Source: Fuscovulum blasticum DSM 2131 (GTDB lineage Bacteria; Pseudomonadota; Alphaproteobacteria; Rhodobacterales; Rhodobacteraceae). From it: 64,000 bases of DNA. The DNA lies in NCBI RefSeq assembly GCF_003034965.1, contig NZ_PZKE01000003.1:62001-126000 (forward strand). Direction: 5' to 3'. The notes beneath the pieces were generated by a model, which was not told the origin of the DNA, did no database searches, and saw only the letters and a list, made by a program, of their open reading frames with translations. The stretch's first letter is position 1. Each line of letters starts with the position of its first letter. Shown one piece after another: positions 9,001-16,130 of this stretch. The position numbers and the translations under genes are program-made.

Positions 9001-10148
9001 GTCAGTTCACCTGTCATGATGGGGGTTGCAGCGGGTTCGGCATAGGCCGCGACCGGATGGGCGACGGTGGCCGTGCCGAAGGGGGTGTAGTCGAAGTCAT
9101 AGCCAAAGGCGCGCGGCCCCATCATCCGCAGCGATTCCGGCGTGCGCAGCAGGGGCGCGCAGGGAATGGCCAGCACCGAGACACGCAGACCATAGCGCTG
9201 TTCCTCGGTGCCGATGGGCCGCCCGGTCTCGCTGTCAACGATGCAGATCAGGTCGGGCACCATCACCAGACGCCGGCCGTCCTCGGTGGCGACCAGAAAT
9301 TCGTTCTGGATGTCGATGGTCAGGGTCCGGCCCTGATCCCCGGCAAGGCCCGCCACCGTCAGGCTGCCGCGCACAAAGCCACCCTCGATCCGGCGCGCAA
9401 TGTCGGTCACCTTGCCCTGCATCAGCAGCCGCCCGCCCGAGACCCGCTCGATGGCCGCGACCGGATCGGTCTTGGCGGCGCGGGCCTGCAGCACCGCATC
9501 GCCCAGATGCCAGGCCTGGCTTGTGGTATGGGCAATCCCGAAGCGGCGCACGAAATCGCCGGTCATGGGCGCGGTGGTCATGCAGGCGGTGCAGCCCATG
9601 GCCACGGTCGCCGTCCGCATCAGCTTTTCCAGCATCTCGGGCGATTTCGCCTGCGTGATCACCAGCGTATTGCCCTCGGAATCCGACAGGGCCGCAGGCT
9701 GGTTCGCCTGACCGTAAACGAAGAACGAGGTCATCTGCACCTCGGGGAAGGCGCGGCCCATGCCATCGGCATCGACCACCGGCAGGTCCAGCTTGGCCGC
9801 CGTGATCATCGGATAGATGCCGTTGCCGCCGCCGACCTCATCGCCCAGCACGGCATCGACGCGGCGCCCGGTATGCGCCTCGATGGCGCGCAGGACGCGG
9901 ATGCCCTCATTCCCCTCTTCCATCTTCTCGATGCTGACGGTGGGGGCGCCAATGCCGCCAAGGCCGATCACCTGCGCATCCGGCGCCAGATCGGCGGGGC
10001 GGATCATGCGGATGCGCTTGCCCTGCCGCAACAGCGCCTTGGCGATCAGCAGTTGCAGATAGGGGCTGCCGCCGCCGCCGGTGCCAAGGATGCCAACGCC
10101 GATGGCGATGCGGTCGATGTCGGTCTCGTTCAGTGTCCAGAAGGTCAT
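8997..10148 (-). CDS. DUF917 (hydantoin-utilisation associated) protein
   Basis: A 383-residue DUF917-type protein. The opening 'GVGILGTGGGGSPYLQLLIAK' is the conserved glycine-rich motif, followed by 'LGDEVGGGNGIYPMITAA'. The family is usually found next to HyuA/oxoprolinase genes, and some members are annotated S-methyl thiohydantoin desulfurase domain proteins. A precise reaction for this one is unknown. It overlaps both hyuA upstream and the binding-protein gene downstream by 4 bp. The likely role is turnover of a cyclic amide or hydantoin-like compound together with HyuA. Confidence 0.85.
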   Translation of the reverse strand: MTFWTLNETDIDRIAIGVGILGTGGGGSPYLQLLIAKALLRQGKRIRMIRPADLAPDAQVIGLGGIGAPTVSIEKMEEGNEGIRVLRAIEAHTGRRVDAVLGDEVGGGNGIYPMITAAKLDLPVVDADGMGRAFPEVQMTSFFVYGQANQPAALSDSEGNTLVITQAKSPEMLEKLMRTATVAMGCTACMTTAPMTGDFVRRFGIAHTTSQAWHLGDAVLQARAAKTDPVAAIERVSGGRLLMQGKVTDIARRIEGGFVRGSLTVAGLAGDQGRTLTIDIQNEFLVATEDGRRLVMVPDLICIVDSETGRPIGTEEQRYGLRVSVLAIPCAPLLRTPESLRMMGPRAFGYDFDYTPFGTATVAHPVAAYAEPAATPIMTGELT

Positions 10149-11695
10149 GCTGCCAGATCCCCCACCACTTTCACCGCAATCCGCATGGCATTTCCGGGCA
10201 GATAGCTCAGCGGTGTCTCCTCCAGCTCGGCCAGCGTCACGCTTTCGGCCCGGGCACCCGCCTCGACCGCGCGGGTGCGGGCGTCTTCCACGATCTGCTC
10301 CAGCGCCGCGCCGCGTGTCGTGCCCTCAAGCGAAACCACACGGTCCACCTCGCCCGAAACCTGCGCGATGGCGGCCCCGATGGCATTGGCCGAACCAAAG
10401 TGATCGGGCCGCAGCGAAACCGATGTTCCGGCAAGCTGCCCCTCCAGCAGAACCGATCCGCCGCCCACCAGAACCGCCGGGATCGGCTCGGCGCTGGGCT
10501 TCATGCGGTCCAGCACGGCCTCGACATCGGCTTTCATCTTCTCGACGGTAGCCTTGACGAACCCTGCATCCAGATGCCGCAGCCGCGCCGGATCGCCCAA
10601 GGTCACCAGACCAGCCGCCACGGCAATGTCCGTGGCCGTCAACGTGTCGCCGCCAAAGCAAAGCGCCTTTTCGGCCAGGCGGAAGCCCACCGATTGCGGC
10701 CCGATGGCCAGCGGCGCCGATCGCACCAGACTGCCGCCGCCCAGACCGAAGGAATAGACATCCGGCACGCGGAAATTGGTCGGGATGCCGCCGATTTCGG
10801 CGCCTTCGCTGCGCACGCGCGGAAAGCCCGCCACCAGCATTCCGATATCGGTGGTCGTCCCGCCGACATCAATCACGGCGGCATCCGTCAGACCCGTCAG
10901 GAAGGCCGCGCCGCGCATCGAGTTGGTCGGCCCCGAGGCGATGGTGAAGACAGGGTGACGCTCGGCATAATCCGCGCCCATCAGCGTTCCGTCGTTCTGG
11001 GTCAGGTACAGCGGGCAGAACAGGCCCAGCCGCTGAAAGGCCGAACGGAAGGCGCCAACCGTTTCCTGCCCCAGGGCGTGCAGGCTGGCATTCAGGATCG
11101 TCGCACTTTCGCGCGCCAACAGCCCCGTGCGGCCGATCCGGTGCGACAGGCTGATCGCGGCATCGGGCATCTCTTCCGCGCAGATCTCGGCCGCTTCGAC
11201 CTCCATCCGTGCATCGACCAGCGCGAAGACCGAGGAAATCGCAACCGCCCCGATTCCGGCGGCACGCCAGGCCTTGCAGGCCGCCCGGATCTCGCGGGCA
11301 TCCAGCCGGGCGATGGGCGCGCCGTCGAACTGCACGCCGCCATCCACCAGCGCGGCCCCGCCATCGACAATCCCGCGCAGATCGGCCGGCCAATCCACCA
11401 TCGGGGGCAGGGCGCGCGTGGCCCGGCCGCACAGCCGCAGGATGCCCACCTTGCGCAACTGCCGCCCCTCGACCACGGCGTTCAGGAAATGCGTGGTGCC
11501 GATCATGATGGCCCCGACCTCGGCCCCGGTAACACCGCTGCCGTCCAGCACCGCGCGGATGGCATTGGCAACGCCGCCCGTCACATCCGCCGTCGTGGCC
11601 GTCTTGACCGTCGCCAGAACCTTGCCGCCGCGCAGCAGGGCGGCATCGGTATTGGTGCCGCCAACGTCAATGCCGATGCGAACCAGCCCCGACAT
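10145..11695 (-). CDS. Hydantoinase/oxoprolinase family protein (HyuA type)
   Basis: Probable ATP-dependent amidohydrolase acting on a hydantoin, 5-oxoproline or similar ring, 516 residues from MSGLVRIGIDVGG. The N-terminal Hydant_A_N nucleotide site 'IGIDVGGTNTDAALL' and the second ATPase-fold motif 'VIDVGGTTTDIGML' are clear. It is shorter than HyuA or OplA (about 690), as is usual for members paired with DUF917. No HyuB is encoded next to it. The open frame continues upstream, but the start at 11695 forms a TGATG junction with the Lrp-type gene. Substrate assignment is by neighbourhood only. Confidence 0.85.
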   Translation of the reverse strand: MSGLVRIGIDVGGTNTDAALLRGGKVLATVKTATTADVTGGVANAIRAVLDGSGVTGAEVGAIMIGTTHFLNAVVEGRQLRKVGILRLCGRATRALPPMVDWPADLRGIVDGGAALVDGGVQFDGAPIARLDAREIRAACKAWRAAGIGAVAISSVFALVDARMEVEAAEICAEEMPDAAISLSHRIGRTGLLARESATILNASLHALGQETVGAFRSAFQRLGLFCPLYLTQNDGTLMGADYAERHPVFTIASGPTNSMRGAAFLTGLTDAAVIDVGGTTTDIGMLVAGFPRVRSEGAEIGGIPTNFRVPDVYSFGLGGGSLVRSAPLAIGPQSVGFRLAEKALCFGGDTLTATDIAVAAGLVTLGDPARLRHLDAGFVKATVEKMKADVEAVLDRMKPSAEPIPAVLVGGGSVLLEGQLAGTSVSLRPDHFGSANAIGAAIAQVSGEVDRVVSLEGTTRGAALEQIVEDARTRAVEAGARAESVTLAELEETPLSYLPGNAMRIAVKVVGDLAA

Positions 11696-12192
11696 CACGG
11701 TTTGCCCTCGGCCCGATCCGTCGCCGTGTTTAGCGCGGTGGTGCGGGTCCCAAAGGCCTTGTACATCCGCAGGATGACCCAGGGCTCCACCCGGCGCACC
11801 CCGGGGATGCGCCCGATCGTGTTCTCGCAAAAGTCCAGCAGCGCCGCGTGCGTCTCGACGAACAGCGACCCCGACAGGTTGAAGCGCCCGCTGGTCGCCG
11901 CCAGATAGCCGATCTCGTCGAATTCCCCCAGGGCGATGGCCACCTCCTCGATGCGGCCGGGCTCGACCTCGATCATCACATCGGCCTGCACATCGCGCCC
12001 CATCGCGGTGGGGTCGGGAATGGCGCCGATGGTGATCATCCGGCTTTGCAGCAGCGCGGTGATCCGGTTGCGCACCGTGCGTTCGGACGCGGTGCCGATC
12101 TTCGAGGCGATTTCGCTGGCGGAAAGACGCCCGTCCTCGGTCAGAAGGCTGATGATCGTCCGGTCAAGATCGTCAAGGTCGTAACGCTGCAA
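11695..12192 (-). CDS. Lrp/AsnC-family transcriptional regulator
   Basis: Likely local regulator of the hydantoinase-importer operon that it heads. It is 165 residues, with an N-terminal winged helix (about residues 5-60: 'LDDLDRTIISLLTEDGRLSASEIASKIG') and a C-terminal RAM/AsnC ligand domain ('VEVAIALGEFDEIGYLAATSGRFNLSGS'). A strong AAGGAG ribosome site lies 8-13 bp before the ATG. The upstream spacer holds a perfect 9-3-9 inverted repeat and two related dyads, which fits autoregulation by an oligomeric Lrp-type protein. The inducer is probably the transported compound (inference). Confidence 0.9.
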   Translation of the reverse strand: MQRYDLDDLDRTIISLLTEDGRLSASEIASKIGTASERTVRNRITALLQSRMITIGAIPDPTAMGRDVQADVMIEVEPGRIEEVAIALGEFDEIGYLAATSGRFNLSGSLFVETHAALLDFCENTIGRIPGVRRVEPWVILRMYKAFGTRTTALNTATDRAEGKP

Positions 12193-12248
12193 GGGGGCTC
12201 TCCTTCATATGGGGTGACGATGAGGTGATCGCGGGGGTCTGTCAACAG

Positions 12249-12359
12249 AAATTTCCGAAACGGAAATTTATGTGAAAATTGCTTCCGAATACGGCAGCTT
12301 GCGTTTGAAAGATGGCCGGATGTTCGGTGCGCGGCGCGTCCGTATCCCGAAGCGGATAC
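12249..12359. promoter_or_regulatory. Cluster of three CCGAA-CGG dyads upstream of the Lrp-type operon
   Basis: The 446-bp spacer 12193-12638 has no gene but contains this cluster. Site 1 (12249-12269) is a perfect inverted repeat: arms AAATTTCCG and CGGAAATTT around AAA. Site 2 (12283-12296) has CCG and CGG around AATA. Site 3 (12342-12359) has CCG-AAG-CGG inside arms GTATCC and GGATAC. The centres are about 30 and 61 bp apart, close to whole helical turns, as expected for a wrapping Lrp-type protein. The first 60 bp are AT-rich relative to the surroundings. I see nothing else defined in the spacer beyond a twice-repeated CCCAAGCCGCC near 12602-12627. Confidence 0.55.
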
Positions 12360-12638
12360 CGTTTCTGTAGGATATTTGTCCCGTTCTTGACATGGAAAAG
12401 CACCCGGCAAGATTTCCGCCCGGCAGATTCCGCAGCCGCAGAACTGCCGGGCATGGCGCGCTTTCGGTGCCTCGTGGGGCAAGGGGTGTGGCGCCCGCCG
12501 CCCCGATCGTCCGGGGGCGGCCGATGGCCGCAGGGGCGTGCCCGCTTCCCGCTGGCGTTGTGATCGCGCGGCGCACCCGCTAGGGTTGCCCGCCCCCCGA
12601 CCCAAGCCGCCCCCAACCCAAGCCGCCCAGGACCGCCC

Positions 12639-14459
12639 TTGACCCAGGATCTTGCCCTCGTCCTCTGCCTTCTGGCCGCGACCGTGCTCATGTTCGCGCT
12701 GAACCGCCCGCGCATGGACGCGGTGGCGCTGATCATGATGACGCTGCTGCCGCTGACCGGGGTCATCACCCTGGAAGACTCGCTCGCCGGGTTCAGCGAT
12801 CCGAACGTGCTGCTGATCGCGCTCCTGTTCGTGGTGGGCGAGGCGCTGGTGCGCACCGGCGTCGCGCAGCGGCTGGGCGATCTTCTGGTGCGCTCGGCCG
12901 GCCCGGGCGAAGCGCGGCTGATCGGGCTGCTGATGGTGCTGGTGGCGGGAATCGGGTCGTTCATGTCCTCGACCGGTGTGGTGGCCATCTTCATTCCCAT
13001 CGTGCTGCGGGTGGCGGCCAGTTCCGGCACCTCGGCGCGGCGGCTGATGATGCCGCTTTCGGTGGCCGCACTGATCAGCGGGATGATGACGCTGGTCGCC
13101 ACCGCGCCGAACCTTGTGGTCAACGCGCAACTGATCCGCGCCGGGCATGACGGGTTTTCCTTCTTTGCCTTCACGCCCTTCGGCCTGCCGGTGCTGGTGC
13201 TGGCCATCCTTGTCATGGTGGCCACCCGCCGCTGGCTGGGCGGCGCCGCCCCGGCCCCCGGCCCCGACCGCCCGCATCTGGCCGACTGGATCGCCGCCTA
13301 TGGCCTTGGCGCGCGGGAAGTCCGGGTGCGGGTCGAACCCGGCTCGGCCTGGGCGGGCCGGCGGCTGGATGCGCTGGACCTGCGGGCCACCTCGGGCATC
13401 AACGTGATCGCGGTCGAACGCGGGCGCGGCTTCGGCCACCGGCTGATCCGGCCCGCCGCCGATACCCTGCTGGAACCGGGCGACGTGCTGTTCCTTGACA
13501 TGTTCAGCCCCGGCATCGCGCAACAGGATTTCGCCGCCCGCTTCGGCCTGCATCCGCTGCCGATCTCGGGCCGCTATTTCAGCGACCATTCGCAGGACAT
13601 CGGCATGGTCGAACTGCTGGTCCCGCCCGGCTCGGCCCTGATCGGCAAGACCGTGACCGACGCCCGCTTCCGCAGCGAACACGGGCTGGCGGTGATCGGC
13701 ATCAAGCATGGCAGCAAGCCGGTGACCGGCCCCGTTCCGGCCGAACCCCTGCGGCTGGGCGATACGCTTCTGGCCGTGGGTCCGTGGAAGGCCATCGGCG
13801 CCCTGCGCAGCGGGCGCGACCTTCTGGTGCTGAACCTGCCCGCCGAGATGGACGAGGTGATCGAACGGCCGCGCCGCGCGCCCCATGCGCTGGCGGTGCT
13901 GGCGCTGATCGTGGCGCTGATGGTGACGGGCGTGGTGCCCAATGTGCAGGCGGCGCTGATCGGCTGCCTGCTCTTGGGCCTGTTCGGCTGCGTCGACATG
14001 AACGGCGCCTACCGCGCGATGCACTGGCAAAGCCTGATCGTGATCGTCGGCATGTTGCCGTTTTCCGTGGCCCTGCAGAACACCGGCGGGGTTGATCTTG
14101 CGGCTTCGGTGCTGGTGGCGGCGGTGGGCGATGCCGGGCCAAGGGTGGCGCTGGCGGCGCTCTTCGTGCTGACGGCGCTGTTCGGCCTGTTCATCTCGAA
14201 CACCGCCACGGCGGTTCTGGTGGCGCCGGTCGCGCTGGCCGTGGCCACCGAGCTGGGCGCCTCGCCCTATCCCTTCGCGATGACCGTCGCGCTCGCCGCC
14301 TCGGCCGCCTTCCTGATGCCGGTCTCCTCCCCCGTGAACATGCTGGTCGTGGGGCCGGGCAGCTACACCCTGACCGACTTCCTGCGCATCGGCACCCCGC
14401 TGGTGGCCATCACGCTGGTCATCACCATCGCCCTGGTGCCGCTGGTGTTTCCGTTCTAG
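12639..14459 (+). CDS. SLC13-family anion permease with RCK_C domains
   Basis: Probable sodium- or proton-coupled importer of an anion such as sulfate or a dicarboxylate, in the inner membrane. The 606-residue protein has a Citrate/SLC13 N-terminal half with about six helices ('FMSSTGVVAIFIPIVLRVA' matches the conserved re-entrant region). Two cytosolic RCK_C-type domains follow (about residues 215-400: 'VRVRVEPGSAWAGRRLDALDL' and 'MVELLVPPGSALIGKTV'). A second SLC13 half carries 'FISNTATAVLVAPVALAVA' and 'MPVSSPVNMLVVGPGSYTLTDF'. The start is TTG with AGGA six bases before it; no ATG gives the first helix. The adjacent sulfatase, transcribed convergently, hints at sulfate but does not prove it. 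Confidence 0.87.
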   Translation: MTQDLALVLCLLAATVLMFALNRPRMDAVALIMMTLLPLTGVITLEDSLAGFSDPNVLLIALLFVVGEALVRTGVAQRLGDLLVRSAGPGEARLIGLLMVLVAGIGSFMSSTGVVAIFIPIVLRVAASSGTSARRLMMPLSVAALISGMMTLVATAPNLVVNAQLIRAGHDGFSFFAFTPFGLPVLVLAILVMVATRRWLGGAAPAPGPDRPHLADWIAAYGLGAREVRVRVEPGSAWAGRRLDALDLRATSGINVIAVERGRGFGHRLIRPAADTLLEPGDVLFLDMFSPGIAQQDFAARFGLHPLPISGRYFSDHSQDIGMVELLVPPGSALIGKTVTDARFRSEHGLAVIGIKHGSKPVTGPVPAEPLRLGDTLLAVGPWKAIGALRSGRDLLVLNLPAEMDEVIERPRRAPHALAVLALIVALMVTGVVPNVQAALIGCLLLGLFGCVDMNGAYRAMHWQSLIVIVGMLPFSVALQNTGGVDLAASVLVAAVGDAGPRVALAALFVLTALFGLFISNTATAVLVAPVALAVATELGASPYPFAMTVALAASAAFLMPVSSPVNMLVVGPGSYTLTDFLRIGTPLVAITLVITIALVPLVFPF

Positions 14460-14466
14460 GGGCGCC

Positions 14467-15972
14467 TCACTCCCCCCGCGGAAAGCGTTTGCTCTCTTCC
14501 AGCACGTTCAGGTCCATGTGGTTGCGCATGTAGCGTTCCGAGGCGGCGCGGAGGGGCTGGTAGTCCCAGGGGAAATAGGCGCCGTTGCGCAGGGCCTCAT
14601 ACACCACCCAGCGGCGGGCCTGGCTTTCGCGCACTTCGGCGTCATAGCGGGGGATGTCCCAGCGCAGGTCGGCCAGCGCGCGGAAATGCGCCAGCACCTC
14701 GGCCGCGCGCGGGTCGGCGGCCAGGTTCTGCCGTTCGGCCGGGTCATTGGCCACGTCGAACAGCATCTCGGGGTCGGCCGGGCAGCGGATGTATTTCCAG
14801 GCCCCGTCGCGCAGCGCCACCATCGGGGTGATCGTGCCCTCGGCGGCATATTCCATCGGCACCGGACCGCGCGGCTGGCCTGCCGCCACCGGCAGCAGGT
14901 TCACCCCGTCGGTCCAGGGCATCACCTCGGACAGGTCCACCCCGGCCAGCGCGGCCAGCGTCGGCGTCACGTCGATGGTCGAGACCGGCACCTCGACCCG
15001 CCCCGGCGCCAGCCCCGGTGCCGAAATCATCAGCGGCACGCGCGCCGCGCCTTCGAAGAAGTTCATCTTGAACCACAGCCCGCGCTCGCCCAGCATTTCG
15101 CCATGGTCCGAGACGAAGACGATGATCGCCTCCTGCCGGGTCGCCTCCAGCGTGGCCAGGATCTCGCCGATCTTGTCATCGACATAGGAGATATTGGCGA
15201 AATAGCCCTGCCGCGCGCGGCGGATATGGTCGGGGGTAATGTCGAAGGCCCGCCAGTCGCAGGCATCCAGCAGGCGCTGCGAATGGGGATCAAGCCGGTC
15301 ATAGGGCAGGGCCTCGGGCGGTTCCAGTTCCGGGGCGCCCTCGTACAGATCCCAGTATTTCCGCCGCGCCACGAAGGGATCATGCGGATGGGTGAAGCTG
15401 ACCGTCAGGCACCAGGGCCGCGGATCGCCGCCGCGCGACAGGTCATACAGCTTCTGCACCGCCTGGAAGGCCACGTCGTCATCATATTCCAACTGGTTGG
15501 TGATCTCGGCCACGCCGGCGCCGGTCACGCTGCCCATGTTGTGATACCACCAGTCGATCCGCTCGCCCGGCTTGCGGTAATCGGGGGTCCAGCCGAAATC
15601 GGCGGGGTAGATGTCGGTCGTCAGCCGTTGTTCAAAGCCGTGCATCTGGTCGGGGCCGACGAAGTGCATCTTGCCGCTCAGCGCGGTCTGATACCCCGCC
15701 CGGCGCAGGTGATGGGCATAGGTCGGAATGTCGGAACAGAACTCGGCCGCGTTGTCATAGACCCGTGTCCGCCGCGGCAACTGCCCCGACATGAAGCTGG
15801 CCCGCGCCGGCGCGCACAGCGGCGAGGCGGTATAGGCATTTGCGAACCGGGCGGAACGCCCGGCCAGTGCCCGCAGGTTCGGCGCGTGCAGGAAGGGCGC
15901 CGGTCCGTCGGGGAACAGCGTGCCGTTCAACTGGTCAACCATCAGGATCAGGATGTTCGGGCGGGCGGTCAT
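14467..15972 (-). CDS. betC: Choline-sulfatase
   Basis: Hydrolyses choline-O-sulfate to choline and sulfate in the cytoplasm, feeding glycine betaine synthesis or sulfur supply. It has 501 residues from MTARPNILILMVDQ, with a GGAGGA ribosome site 5 bp upstream. The formylglycine motif C-x-P-x-R is present as CAPAR, so C53 is the predicted modified residue. The metal-binding 'MVDQ' start and 'VFVSDHGEMLGERGLWFKMNFFEGAARVPLMI' are typical. The C-terminal stretch 'YMRNHMDLNVLEESKRFPRGE' belongs to the choline-sulfatase C-terminal domain, which separates it from general sulfatases. No betA, betB or betI is adjacent. It diverges from a hydrolase/importer operon with a shared 158-bp regulatory spacer. 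Confidence 0.9.
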   Translation of the reverse strand: MTARPNILILMVDQLNGTLFPDGPAPFLHAPNLRALAGRSARFANAYTASPLCAPARASFMSGQLPRRTRVYDNAAEFCSDIPTYAHHLRRAGYQTALSGKMHFVGPDQMHGFEQRLTTDIYPADFGWTPDYRKPGERIDWWYHNMGSVTGAGVAEITNQLEYDDDVAFQAVQKLYDLSRGGDPRPWCLTVSFTHPHDPFVARRKYWDLYEGAPELEPPEALPYDRLDPHSQRLLDACDWRAFDITPDHIRRARQGYFANISYVDDKIGEILATLEATRQEAIIVFVSDHGEMLGERGLWFKMNFFEGAARVPLMISAPGLAPGRVEVPVSTIDVTPTLAALAGVDLSEVMPWTDGVNLLPVAAGQPRGPVPMEYAAEGTITPMVALRDGAWKYIRCPADPEMLFDVANDPAERQNLAADPRAAEVLAHFRALADLRWDIPRYDAEVRESQARRWVVYEALRNGAYFPWDYQPLRAASERYMRNHMDLNVLEESKRFPRGE

Positions 15973-16031
15973 GCGGTCCTCCGGGGCTGGCTGGCCCATC
16001 GGTGCCGTTGCGGCAGGCGTCGCGCAAGGGG

Positions 16032-16084
16032 GTTTGCGGGCCGCTTGTCGCAAACGCGGGGCAATGCGGCGGAATCGGATTGCC
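16032..16084. promoter_or_regulatory. Two inverted repeats between betC and the CocE-type operon
   Basis: In the divergent spacer (15973-16130), GTTTGCG (16032-16038) pairs with CGCAAAC (16049-16055) across 10 bp. Just beyond it, GGCAAT (16060-16065) pairs with ATTGCC (16079-16084) across 13 bp. Both have operator-like geometry and could co-regulate the two divergent units. No regulator gene lies beside them. Confidence 0.4.
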
Positions 16085-16130
16085 GGGGCGGTGCGGCCCC
16101 GTGCCCAATGCGGCAAAGGAGACTCTGCCG

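Noticed and set aside
10531-10545. Second copy of the GATGAAAG repeat end
   Set aside because: CTTTCATCT here lies inside normal hyuA coding sequence with no neighbouring hairpin or GATATTT.
12602-12627. Tandem CCCAAGCCGCC repeat as a regulatory element
   Set aside because: Only two imperfect copies in a proline-codon-like GC tract before the SLC13 gene; too little to claim function.
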